Shown one piece after another: positions 47,454-55,383 of a DNA stretch of 64,000 nt. The notes beneath the pieces are model-generated. The model saw only the letters and a program-made list of their open reading frames with translations. It was not told the DNA's origin and did no database searches. Origin of the DNA: Methylorubrum rhodesianum. GTDB lineage: Bacteria > Pseudomonadota > Alphaproteobacteria > Rhizobiales > Beijerinckiaceae. A program made the position numbers and the translations under genes. Where the stretch lies: NCBI RefSeq assembly GCF_014199985.1, contig NZ_JACHOS010000009.1, positions 186,001-250,000 on the forward strand, written 5' to 3'. Positions within the stretch are counted from its first letter, which is position 1, and each line of letters begins with the position of its first letter.

Positions 47454-48392
47454 CTACAGCATCGGCATTTCCGGCACCGGCACGGCGCCGGCTCCTACCT
47501 GCGCGGGTTCGGCGTAGCGGCGCACCATCGCGGCGCAGAATTCCGAGAACTCCTCGCGCACCAGCGGCGCGGAGGTGTGATGCGGAGCGATGCCGCGGTG
47601 CTCGGGCGTGAAGCAGAAGGTCGCCGTCACCTGAAAATCCCGGAGTGCCTCCATCTGCCGGTCGAACCAGTCGAGGGCATTGGGGCGGAAGCTGTCGGCC
47701 CAGGAGAGGCCCGTGCGCAGATGGGTGACGCCGAGGCGCTTCATCCAAGCGACCGCCGCGTCGAGGCGGTGATCCTCGTAGTGGAACCACTGGCACAGGC
47801 CGAATTCCGGGGTGCAGCGGGCGAATTCCTCCAGGGCCAGCTTCGGCGTGCCGTCCTGGCGCAGGAGCCCCATGTGGAAGTGGCGGTAATAGGAGGAGCC
47901 CTCCGCCTCCTTGTGGCGGGTGGTGGCGCCCCATTCGAGCGGCAGGTCGTAGAGGCTGTACCAGTGGATGCGGGGGGCTTGGCCCGTCAGAAGTTCGGCG
48001 GTGCGGCGGCAGCCCCAGGCCTGAACCTCCTCGGCGCCGAAGCTCGATACGCCGACCTCCGAGACCCAGACCGGGAGATGCGTCACCGCGCGGATCTCGG
48101 CGATCTTCTGCGGCCATTCGTGGATCTGCCAGAGGTTCCAGTCGAGGGGGAAGCCGTGCACGGCCACCGCGTCGAGCCCGTCGAGCACGCCTTGCGCCTG
48201 CATCCGCCGCATGAAGTGCGGATCGATCGGCGAAATGCCGCCGAGCACCTGCGGCAGGCCCGGCGCCTCGGCCCGGATCGCGCGGGAGGCGTCCTTAACC
48301 ATCTCACCGAACAGGAACCAGTCCGGATCGATCTCGGGATCCCAGTGCGACTTGTTGTTGGGCTCGTTCCAGAGCATCACCGCTTCAAGCAT
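47454..48392 (-). CDS. Clan A glycoside hydrolase-like protein, apparently circularly permuted
   Basis: A 312-residue protein. The acid/base NEP motif of clan A (GH39/GH5-like) hydrolases is already at residues 9-11 (MLWNEPNN). The nucleophile strand is VWVSEVGVS (near 112-120) and strand 8 is IHWYSLYDL. After that comes sequence that normally forms the start of such barrels: WMKRLGVTHLRTGLSWAD and VTATFCFTPEHRG, then a helix with FCAAMVRRYA. Strands 4-8 thus precede strands 1-3. The start ATG 48392 has GGGAGA upstream and overlaps the methyltransferase stop by eight bases; the frame further upstream encodes only noise. Last gene of the cassette. No signal peptide, so cytosolic. Confidence 0.75.
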   Translation of the reverse strand: MLEAVMLWNEPNNKSHWDPEIDPDWFLFGEMVKDASRAIRAEAPGLPQVLGGISPIDPHFMRRMQAQGVLDGLDAVAVHGFPLDWNLWQIHEWPQKIAEIRAVTHLPVWVSEVGVSSFGAEEVQAWGCRRTAELLTGQAPRIHWYSLYDLPLEWGATTRHKEAEGSSYYRHFHMGLLRQDGTPKLALEEFARCTPEFGLCQWFHYEDHRLDAAVAWMKRLGVTHLRTGLSWADSFRPNALDWFDRQMEALRDFQVTATFCFTPEHRGIAPHHTSAPLVREEFSEFCAAMVRRYAEPAQVGAGAVPVPEMPML

Positions 48393-49170
48393 CACGTCTC
48401 CCGTCGTCGGGCCGCGCCGGATAGGCCGCTTGCGCCCCGTAGGGCGCCGCGACCCGGCGGCAGAGATAGACCTCCGCCTCCGGCCGGCTCTGAATCGAAA
48501 AGCCGCTCGATCGCAGCATCGCCTCGATCCCGGCGCGGTTGGGGATCCACCAGTTGGTGCAGTCATGCGCGTAGGAATGCTCGACGAAGTGCATCCGCGG
48601 GTAGCCCGGCCGCTCGAAGGCATCCATGTCGAAGAAGTCGTAATCCTGCGCCACAGGCTCGACCTGGGGCGAGCCTCGCAGCATCGACTGGAACACGAGG
48701 AGGTCGTCCGCCACGTGCTCGTGGATCAGGTCGAGGGCGAGCAGCGGGTGGCGCAGGTGGTAGAGCACCCCCATGAAGATCACCACGTCGAAGCGCTCGC
48801 CGAGACGCCCGACGTCGTAGACCGAGAGGTTGCGGAACTCGATGTCGTAGCCCAGCCGCTCGGCGACGAAGCGGCCTTGAGCGAGGTAGTGCTCGTCGGA
48901 ATCGAGACCGAGCACGCGCGCCGCGCCGCGCCGCTTCATCTCGACGCTGTAGAAGCCGGCATTGCAGCCGATATCGAGCACCGACTTGCCGGTGAGGTCG
49001 GCGGGTAAGGCGTGGGCGAAACGCCGAAACTTGAAGCCGGGATAATCGCCGAGGAAATGGTTCGGCGCAGTCCAGACGCCCTCCCCCAGATCGATGTTGT
49101 GGAACCATGGCCCGAGGGCCTCCGCCCGCCGGCGCAACTCGGCCTGATTCATCGTATCGGCCCGATTCAT
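48385..49170 (-). CDS. CmoB-like SAM-dependent methyltransferase of the glyco-cassette
   Basis: A 261-residue methyltransferase. WFHNIDLGEGVWTAP and GDYPGFKFRRF precede motif I VLDIGCNAGFYSVEMKRRGA; further on are FDVVIFMGVLYHLRHPL and FVEHSYAHDCTNWW. This layout resembles CmoB (DUF1698), but the genome context is glycan synthesis, so a sugar or cyclitol acceptor is more likely than tRNA. From memory it fits the TIGR04290 family, named only as a methyltransferase. ATG 49170 forms an ATGA overlap with the upstream phosphatase stop and is preferred over ATG 49152. Confidence 0.85.
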   Translation of the reverse strand: MNRADTMNQAELRRRAEALGPWFHNIDLGEGVWTAPNHFLGDYPGFKFRRFAHALPADLTGKSVLDIGCNAGFYSVEMKRRGAARVLGLDSDEHYLAQGRFVAERLGYDIEFRNLSVYDVGRLGERFDVVIFMGVLYHLRHPLLALDLIHEHVADDLLVFQSMLRGSPQVEPVAQDYDFFDMDAFERPGYPRMHFVEHSYAHDCTNWWIPNRAGIEAMLRSSGFSIQSRPEAEVYLCRRVAAPYGAQAAYPARPDDGRRDA

Positions 49171-49772
49171 CCCGCCAGCCGCTCGTTGAGGGAGACGAGG
49201 CGACCGCCGCCGGGCCAGAGCTCGACCTCGCTGCAGGAGGCCGGGGCGACGACGAGGCGGTCGTAGGCGTCGAGAGAGAGACCGAGCACGCCCAGAAGCG
49301 CGGCGCGGATCGGGTCGCCGTGGCTCACGAGGATGACCGGCGCCCCCTCTTCCGCCGCGAGGCGCTCGAGCAGGCCGCCGACCCGCGCCTGCACCTCGGC
49401 CATGCTCTCGCCGCCCGGCGGGCGGGCCGAGCCGCGTGCCGTGTTCCAGGCGTTCCAGGCCGGATCGCCCTCGAGCGCGGCGAAGGGCTTTCCGGTCCAG
49501 TCGCCGAAAGCGATCTCGTCGAGTTCGTCCCTGATCTCGGCCTCGACGCCGAGCGCCTCGGCCAGCGGCGCGGCAGTCTCGCGCGTGCGCGGCTGCGGGC
49601 TCGACAGGAGGCGCAAACCCCGCGCGCCCGCGAGGCGCCGGGCGAGCCCCTCGGCGACGGCCCGCGCCTCGGCCCGGCCGGCCTCGCTCAGGGACACGCC
49701 GGGCATCCGCCCGCACAGAATGCGCCCGAGCCGGTCATGGCTGCCGTGGCGCAGGAACAGGACGCGCCTCAT
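49167..49772 (-). CDS. Histidine phosphatase family protein
   Basis: A 201-residue phosphatase of the phosphoglycerate-mutase-like superfamily. The catalytic RHG is in [11 protein letters not shown], with a downstream arginine in [13 protein letters not shown], the acid in [11 protein letters not shown], and the second histidine in [11 protein letters not shown]. It starts in an ATGA overlap with the stop of the inositol-phosphate synthase gene. The obvious guess is that it dephosphorylates inositol phosphate or a pathway sugar phosphate, replacing an inositol monophosphatase. This is inferred from position only. Confidence 0.85.
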   Translation of the reverse strand: MRRVLFLRHGSHDRLGRILCGRMPGVSLSEAGRAEARAVAEGLARRLAGARGLRLLSSPQPRTRETAAPLAEALGVEAEIRDELDEIAFGDWTGKPFAALEGDPAWNAWNTARGSARPPGGESMAEVQARVGGLLERLAAEEGAPVILVSHGDPIRAALLGVLGLSLDAYDRLVVAPASCSEVELWPGGGRLVSLNERLAG

Positions 49773-50860
49773 GCGGGCTCGCCGGCGGCGAAGCGCAGGG
49801 TGCGCGCGCGCGCCTCCGCGTCGGTGTACTGCACCGGCGGCGACTTCATGAACCACGCCGACGGCCCGCCGAGCGCTCCGCCCAGCCCGCGGTCGAGGGC
49901 GATGCGGGCGCAGCGCACGGCGTCGACGACGATGCCGGCCGAGTTCGGCGAGTCCCAGACTTCGAGCTTCAGTTCCATGTTGAGCGGCACGCCGCCGAAA
50001 CCGGTCCCCTCCAGGCGGATCTGCGCCCATTTGCGATCTTCCAGCCAGGGCACGTGATCGCTCGGGCCGACATGGACATTGCCGGGTTCCAAGGGCGCGT
50101 CGAGCTGGCTCGTCACGGCGCGGGTTTTGGAGAGCTTCTTCGACTCGAGCCGCTCCCGCTCCAGCATGTTGAGGAAGTCCGCGTTCCCGCCGAAATTGAG
50201 CTGGTAGGTCCGCTCCAGCTTGACCCCGCGCTCGCGCAAGAGGTTGGCCAGCACCCGATGCACGATGGTGGCGCCGACCTGGCTCTTGATGTCGTCGCCG
50301 ACGACCGGCAGGCCGCGCGCCTCGAAGCGGGCCCGCCACGCGTCGTCGGAGGCGATGAAGACGGGGATGCAGTTGACCAGCGCGCAGCCGGCATCAAGGG
50401 CGCAGCGCGCGTAGAACTCGGTGGCGCGCTGCGCGCCGACCGGCAGGTAGTTGACGAGCACCTGCGTGCGGCTGCGCTTCAGTTCCGCGACGACGTCGGC
50501 GACCGGCGCCGGGGATTCCTCGATGATCCCCTGCAGGTAGCGGCCGATGCCGTCGAGGGTCGGCCCGCGCTGCACGGTGACGCCGCTCGACGGCACCTCG
50601 GCGAAGACGTGGGTGTTGTTCGGGCGCGCATGGATCGCCCGCGCCACGTCCTGCCCGACCTTTTCCGCCGACACGTCGAAGGCGCTGGCGATCGCGATGT
50701 CGTCGATCCGGTAGCCGCCGAGCTCGGGCGAGATCAGGCCCGGCACCGCCCCGTCCGTGGCCACGCCGCGGTAGTGGTGCAGGCCCTGGACGAAGGAGGA
50801 GGCGCAATTGCCGACGCCCACGATCCCGACGCGGATCGGCTCCGGTCTCGGGACTGTCAT
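49769..50860 (-). CDS. ino1: Inositol-3-phosphate synthase (myo-inositol-1-phosphate synthase)
   Basis: A 363-residue NAD-dependent isomerase that converts glucose 6-phosphate to inositol 3-phosphate. The NAD site is [17 protein letters not shown]. Family blocks follow: [67 protein letters not shown] and the lysine-rich [14 protein letters not shown]. The length matches the actinobacterial/alphaproteobacterial short form. ATG 50860 overlaps the stop of the upstream decarboxylase by one base. Inositol synthase is rare in this group of bacteria, so its presence marks the product as inositol-containing. Confidence 0.93.
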   Translation of the reverse strand: MTVPRPEPIRVGIVGVGNCASSFVQGLHHYRGVATDGAVPGLISPELGGYRIDDIAIASAFDVSAEKVGQDVARAIHARPNNTHVFAEVPSSGVTVQRGPTLDGIGRYLQGIIEESPAPVADVVAELKRSRTQVLVNYLPVGAQRATEFYARCALDAGCALVNCIPVFIASDDAWRARFEARGLPVVGDDIKSQVGATIVHRVLANLLRERGVKLERTYQLNFGGNADFLNMLERERLESKKLSKTRAVTSQLDAPLEPGNVHVGPSDHVPWLEDRKWAQIRLEGTGFGGVPLNMELKLEVWDSPNSAGIVVDAVRCARIALDRGLGGALGGPSAWFMKSPPVQYTDAEARARTLRFAAGEPA

Positions 50861-51954
50861 CACGTTGGCCCTCGAGCGAGATCGCCGAGCGCCGGCTCGG
50901 CCGGCTGGAACGGGCGGCTTCCGACGAAGCGGCCGAGACTCGGCACCGCCGGCTCGGGCGGGCGGATTTCCTTGGCGAACCACGCGATGGTCGCCTCCAG
51001 CCCCTGTTCGAGCGGCACCTGCGGCGACCAGCCGAGAAGCGTCTCGGCGCGGGTGATGTCGGGCCGGCGGCGCTGCGGATCGTCCACGGGGAGCGGGCGG
51101 CGCACCACCGCCGAGCGGGTGCCGGTCATCCGGGTGACGAGGTCGACCAGTTCCGCCACCGTCATCTCGCGCGGGTTGCCGAGATTGACCGGACCGCCGG
51201 GCGTGGCCTCGCGGTCCATCAGCCGCATCAGACCCTCGACGAGGTCGGCGGCGTAGCAGAACGAGCGGGTCTGCTCGCCGTCGCCGTAGACGGTGATCGG
51301 CTCGCCCGCGAGCGCCTGGCAGACGACGTTGGAGACCACGCGCCCGTCATCGGCCCGCATGCGGGGGCCATAGGTGTTGAAGATGCGCGCCACCCGGACG
51401 TCGAGCCGGTGCACCCGCTCGAAATCGAAGACCAGGGTCTCGGCCGAGCGCTTGCCCTCGTCGTAGCAGGCGCGCGGGCCGGTCGGGTTGACGTTGCCCC
51501 AGTAGGATTCGGTCTGCGGATGCACCTCGGGGTCGCCGTAGACCTCGCTGGTGGAGGCCTGCAGGAAGCGTGCCCCATCCTCCTTCGCCCGCTCCAGCAG
51601 GCGGTTGGTGCCGACGACGCTCGTCATCATCGTGTGCATCGGGTCCGCCTGGTAGTGCGGCGGCGAGGCGGCACAGGCGAGATTGAAGATGCGATCGAAC
51701 CGCGGCAGCGGCGGGAGCGGCTGGGTCACGTCCGCCTCGACGAGTTCGAAGCGAGGCTCGCGGGCGAGATGGGCGAGGTTGTCGTGGCGCCCGGTCAGAA
51801 GGCTGTCGAGGGCGACGACGCGGGCGCCCCGCGCCAGCAACGCATCGACGAGGTGCGAGCCGATGAAGCCCGCGCCTCCGGCCACGAGCACGTGCTTGCC
51901 GTCTTGAACGATCTCCTGGTTGCCCCCTTGGTCGCTCAAAGCTCGACTCCTCAT
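50860..51954 (-). CDS. NAD-dependent sugar-nucleotide decarboxylase/epimerase, UDP-glucuronate decarboxylase-like
   Basis: A 364-residue extended short-chain dehydrogenase. The NAD motif is [12 protein letters not shown]. Features of the UDP-xylose synthase branch are [47 protein letters not shown] with the YxxxK pair, and [10 protein letters not shown]. It would make UDP-xylose from UDP-glucuronate. A C-terminal extension ([19 protein letters not shown]) has no family match. A GGAGG ribosome site precedes ATG 51954. It is separated from the upstream glycosyltransferase by the repeat element, the only real gap in the cassette. Confidence 0.88.
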   Translation of the reverse strand: MRSRALSDQGGNQEIVQDGKHVLVAGGAGFIGSHLVDALLARGARVVALDSLLTGRHDNLAHLAREPRFELVEADVTQPLPPLPRFDRIFNLACAASPPHYQADPMHTMMTSVVGTNRLLERAKEDGARFLQASTSEVYGDPEVHPQTESYWGNVNPTGPRACYDEGKRSAETLVFDFERVHRLDVRVARIFNTYGPRMRADDGRVVSNVVCQALAGEPITVYGDGEQTRSFCYAADLVEGLMRLMDREATPGGPVNLGNPREMTVAELVDLVTRMTGTRSAVVRRPLPVDDPQRRRPDITRAETLLGWSPQVPLEQGLEATIAWFAKEIRPPEPAVPSLGRFVGSRPFQPAEPALGDLARGPT

Positions 51955-51972
51955 GGACTCAGTTCCTCCGGC

Positions 51973-52034
51973 CTGGATCGTCGTCCCGAAAGGTGGCCTC
52001 GGCCTTCGGAAAAAGATGATGTCGAAACAGATCC
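51973..52034 (-). repeat. Dispersed intergenic element, copy B (inverted)
   Basis: On the minus strand this 62-base segment reads GGATCTGTTT...CATCATCTTTTTCCGAA...CACCTTTCGGGA, matching copy A at 37382-37444 at about 50 of 63 aligned positions. It starts directly after the TAA of the glycosyltransferase at 52035 and splits the cassette into a seven-gene and a five-gene part. Confidence 0.7.
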
Positions 52035-53156
52035 TTAGATCACCTCGAGATCGCGTCCCGGCGCCGCGGCGCCGTCTCGGCGGCGGGCAGCGGCCTCGCG
52101 CAAATAGGATTCGAGTTCCTCGGCGCGATGGACGGCCGAGTGGCGGGCGAGCACGATTTCGCGTGCGGCCCTGCCGATCCGGCGGCGCTCCGCCTCCGGC
52201 ATGTCGCGCAGGATCGCGAGCACCGCCTCGGGCGTCTCCGGCAGAAGGATCTCGCGGCCGGGTGCCAGGATCGCGTCGAGCCCGTCCCACCCGTCGCTCA
52301 GGAGCGGCGTGCCGATGCTCGCGGCCTCGAACAGGCGCACGCTGGGGCTCCAGCCGGCGGCGATCATGTCGGCGCGCGTGACGTTCAGGGTGTAGCGGCT
52401 CGCGGCGTAGAATTCGGGATGGGCGTCCGGCGGCAGGTGATCGATGCGGGTGACGTTGTCCGGCCAGTCGATCCCGGCCGGATATTGCGGCCCGGCCACC
52501 GCGAAGCGCAGTTCCGGCGCGCGCCGGGCCGGCTCGATCAGGAGGCGTTCGAGGGTCGGCTGGCGGTCGGGGCTGTAGGTGCCGAGATAGCTCAGATCGT
52601 AGGCCGGGGGGCGCTCCAGGGCGGGATAGGCCAATGGATCGACCGAGCAGTAGAGGGCGCGCGCCGCCGGCGAGCCGTAGGCGCGCTCCAGCCGCTCCAG
52701 GGTCGGGCCGCCGGTGAAGGAAAGGTAGAGGTCGTAGTCCCGGATCTGCGCCCGGCCGAGATAGGCGCAGGCGCCGGCCTCCAGCCCCGCTAGCGTCACC
52801 GGCGTGTCGATGTCGTAGAAGGCGCGCACGCCCCGCGACCAGGCGAGCGCGCGGTTTCCGACGGCGATGCCGTCCGGCACGTAGGAGCCGACGATGACGG
52901 CGTCCGCCTCTCGGATCGCCGCGCTGTGCGCCTGCAACTCCGCGAGATCGGAATAGAGGATGAGCCGGCAAAAGTCCGGATCGGGCAGGTCGCGGTGGGC
53001 GGCGTACCAGGGCACGTCGCGCTCGAGGAAGGTCACGGCGTGGCCGCGGGCGGCGAACGCCTTGAGCAGGGCGCGGTAGGTGGTGGCGTGGCCGTTGCCC
53101 CAGGACGAGGACAGGCTCAAGCCCAGCACCACGAGGCGGAGCCGCCGATCCGTCAT
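52035..53156 (-). CDS. CgeB-like glycosyltransferase, tandem copy 1
   Basis: A 373-residue GT-B-type glycosyltransferase. The N-domain begins VVLGLSLSSSWGNGHATTYR with the small loop of this group. The C-domain ends with the nucleotide-sugar-binding block VRLFEAASIGTPLLSDGWDGL and HSAVHRAEELESYL. This matches the glycosyl_trans_1_2 / CgeB family named for a spore-coat protein. No membrane segment, so cytosolic. It overlaps the next copy by four bases (ATGA) and shares its plan. Donor and acceptor are unknown; UDP-xylose from the neighbouring gene is a candidate donor. Confidence 0.87.
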   Translation of the reverse strand: MTDRRLRLVVLGLSLSSSWGNGHATTYRALLKAFAARGHAVTFLERDVPWYAAHRDLPDPDFCRLILYSDLAELQAHSAAIREADAVIVGSYVPDGIAVGNRALAWSRGVRAFYDIDTPVTLAGLEAGACAYLGRAQIRDYDLYLSFTGGPTLERLERAYGSPAARALYCSVDPLAYPALERPPAYDLSYLGTYSPDRQPTLERLLIEPARRAPELRFAVAGPQYPAGIDWPDNVTRIDHLPPDAHPEFYAASRYTLNVTRADMIAAGWSPSVRLFEAASIGTPLLSDGWDGLDAILAPGREILLPETPEAVLAILRDMPEAERRRIGRAAREIVLARHSAVHRAEELESYLREAAARRRDGAAAPGRDLEVI

Positions 53157-54265
53157 GCGACGCTCCGCTCGATCGGCCGGCGCTCGCGCTTGCGCGCCGC
53201 CTCTTCGGTCAAGATCGCATCGACCTGCGCGCCGCGCCGGGCATAGGTGTGCTCGGCCAGGATGCGGCGGCGGGCGGCCTCGCCGATGGCGCGGGCGCGC
53301 TCCGGTGTCAGGGCCGCGACGTGATCGGCGACGTCGCGCCCGTCGCGGGCGACGAGCACCTCCTCGCCCTCCTTGAGGAACAGGTCGAGCCCGACCCAGG
53401 CATCGGTGATGAGGCAGCCGCCGGCACCCGCCGCCTCGAACACGCGGGTGGCCGGCGAGTAGCCCACCGCCGCCATGCTCTCGCGGGCGATGTTGAGCAC
53501 GGCGAGCGGCGTGACGTTGAAGGCGTTGTGATCGCGGGTCGAGACGTGGCCGAGATGGCGCACGTTGACCGGCAGGCCGCGGCTCTCCCAGCCGCTGCCG
53601 CCGAGCAGGAACCGTCGCTCCGGCAGCCGCGCCGCCGCGACGAGGAAGAATTTCTGGACCCGCTCCTCGCGGTCCGGCAGGCGGTTGCCGAGGAAGGCGA
53701 GATCCGCCGTGAAGCGCGGATCCGGCGGCACGGGGTGGTGGGTCTGCGGATCGAGGGCGTTGTAGACCGGGATGCAGGCCCGCGCGCCGAAACCCTCGTA
53801 GGCGGATATGACCGGCGGGCCGCCGCCATAGGTGAGGACGAGGTCGAGATCGGGCATCGCCCGGTGCAGGGCGTGGCCGGGATTGCCGCGCATCTCGGCG
53901 AGCGTCGCCGGGGCATCGACATCCCAGAAGATGCGGATCGCCTCCGGCCGCGCGGCGGCGGTGACGCCCGCCAGCAATTCGTCGTCGAACACCCCGACGC
54001 CGCTCGCCTTGACGACGATGTCGGCCCTTGCGGCTTCGGCGGCGACGGACCGCATTGCCTCCGGCGTCGCCGGATAGACCCGCACCTCGGCCCAGTCCGG
54101 CGGGTCGATGTCGCGATGGCTCTGCCGGTCGAAGGCGTCGGGCTCGTAGAAGGTGACGTGGTAGCCGCGCCCGGCGAGGTCGCGCAGCAGGCCGCGGTAA
54201 TAGGTGGCCGCGCCGTTCCAGTAGGAGGACAGCAGCGAGGAGCCGTAGAACGCGATTCGTTTCAT
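53153..54265 (-). CDS. CgeB-like glycosyltransferase, tandem copy 2
   Basis: A 370-residue paralogue of the flanking copies. It opens IAFYGSSLLSSYWNGAATYYRGLL and has FWDVDAPATLAEM, YGGGPPVISAYEGFGA and the late block TRVFEAAGAGGCLITDAWVGLD. TYARRGAQVDAIL matches the C-terminal helix of copy 1. It overlaps both neighbours in ATGA. It is closest to copy 1 in the middle region (both carry the DxDxPxTLA phrase), suggesting that 1 and 2 diverged later than 3. Confidence 0.87.
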   Translation of the reverse strand: MKRIAFYGSSLLSSYWNGAATYYRGLLRDLAGRGYHVTFYEPDAFDRQSHRDIDPPDWAEVRVYPATPEAMRSVAAEAARADIVVKASGVGVFDDELLAGVTAAARPEAIRIFWDVDAPATLAEMRGNPGHALHRAMPDLDLVLTYGGGPPVISAYEGFGARACIPVYNALDPQTHHPVPPDPRFTADLAFLGNRLPDREERVQKFFLVAAARLPERRFLLGGSGWESRGLPVNVRHLGHVSTRDHNAFNVTPLAVLNIARESMAAVGYSPATRVFEAAGAGGCLITDAWVGLDLFLKEGEEVLVARDGRDVADHVAALTPERARAIGEAARRRILAEHTYARRGAQVDAILTEEAARKRERRPIERSVA

Positions 54266-55383
54266 GCGCGCCTCCAGTTGCGGGGGCTTGCGACGGGGGC
54301 GGACAACGAGGCCGCGATGGCCAGGAGTTCGGCCGCGCGGTGGCGGCAGGTGTGGCGGGCGCGGATCGTGGCGAGGCCGCGGGCCGCGAGCGCCCGGCGC
54401 AAGCCCGGCTCCGCACGCAGCGCCCGCAGGTGGCGCTCCATCTCCGCGCCGTCGCGAGCGACAAGGTAGTCCTCGCCCGGCGTGAACAGCCCCTCCGCAT
54501 CCTCCCAGGGGGCGCTGGCGAGCGGGATGCCGCAGGCGAGCGCCTCGAACACGCGGATCGTCGGGATGCCGGGCAAGGCCTCGACGTAGAAGCGGCGCGG
54601 CACGTGGACGGTGGCCAGCGCCCGGGCGAATAGCGAGGGCGCGACGGCGTTCGGTGCCCATCCGTGATAGCGCGCGCCGAAGCGCTCCAGGGTCGCCAGC
54701 GCCTCCTCGGGGTAGCGCACGCCGTAGATGTCGAGGGCGAGGCCGGCGGCCCGGGCCGGGCGGAACAGGAAGGTTTCGAGTTCGCGGGTGCGCTCGCCGT
54801 CGCCCCAATTGCCGATCCAGACGAGGCCGGCGCGTTCGCCCTCCTCCGCCGGCGGGTGGAACAGCCTCGTGTCGGCGGCCTCGTGCCAGACGAAGGTCCG
54901 GCCGTCCCATCCCTGCGCCCGGTAGACCCGCGCCAGGGCCTCGCCGAAGGCGAGGACGCCGTCGTAGCCGGACAGATCGAAGGCGGCCATCTCCTCGGGC
55001 GCGCTGACCGCCCGGTGATGGGTGTCGTGGAACAGCAGCGTGCCGAACCGGCCGTTTGTCCGCGCTCGACCGAGCGCCGCGATGAGGTGCGATGCGTTCC
55101 ACTCGTGCGCGATGACGAGGTCGGCGCCGTCCACCCGCTCGACCGCTTCCTCCTCACGTGCGTAGGTGCGTGACGACAGCTCGGGATAGGCGGTGCGATA
55201 GGCGTTGAGCCCGGCCGCTCCGCGGTCGCGCAGAAGGTTGTCGAGGCTCCAGGCGCCCTCGGGCTCGTAGGCCTCGACCGCGTGGCCCTCGGCGATGAGC
55301 TCGCGCAGGACGCCGCGCAGGAAGTGGGCGTTGCCGTGGTTCCAGCACGAGGCGAGGGAGTGGGTGAAGTAGACGATCCTCAT
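54262..55383 (-). CDS. CgeB-like glycosyltransferase, tandem copy 3
   Basis: A 373-residue paralogue. It begins IVYFTHSLASCWNHGNAHFLRGVL and has VIAHEWNASHLIAALGR, TLLFHDTHHRAVS and VWIGNWGDGERTREL. The nucleotide-sugar block is TIRVFEALACGIPLASAPWED. The middle part differs from copies 1 and 2, with an HDTHHR histidine cluster that may mark a different acceptor. ATG 55383 overlaps the upstream glycosyltransferase stop in ATGA. Confidence 0.87.
   Translation of the reverse strand: MRIVYFTHSLASCWNHGNAHFLRGVLRELIAEGHAVEAYEPEGAWSLDNLLRDRGAAGLNAYRTAYPELSSRTYAREEEAVERVDGADLVIAHEWNASHLIAALGRARTNGRFGTLLFHDTHHRAVSAPEEMAAFDLSGYDGVLAFGEALARVYRAQGWDGRTFVWHEAADTRLFHPPAEEGERAGLVWIGNWGDGERTRELETFLFRPARAAGLALDIYGVRYPEEALATLERFGARYHGWAPNAVAPSLFARALATVHVPRRFYVEALPGIPTIRVFEALACGIPLASAPWEDAEGLFTPGEDYLVARDGAEMERHLRALRAEPGLRRALAARGLATIRARHTCRHRAAELLAIAASLSAPVASPRNWRRA

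Noticed and set aside
53157-55157. Upstream extension of glycosyltransferase copy 1 across copies 2 and 3
   Set aside because: The added part is read in the wrong frame of two conserved genes; the ATGA overlap sets the start at 53156.
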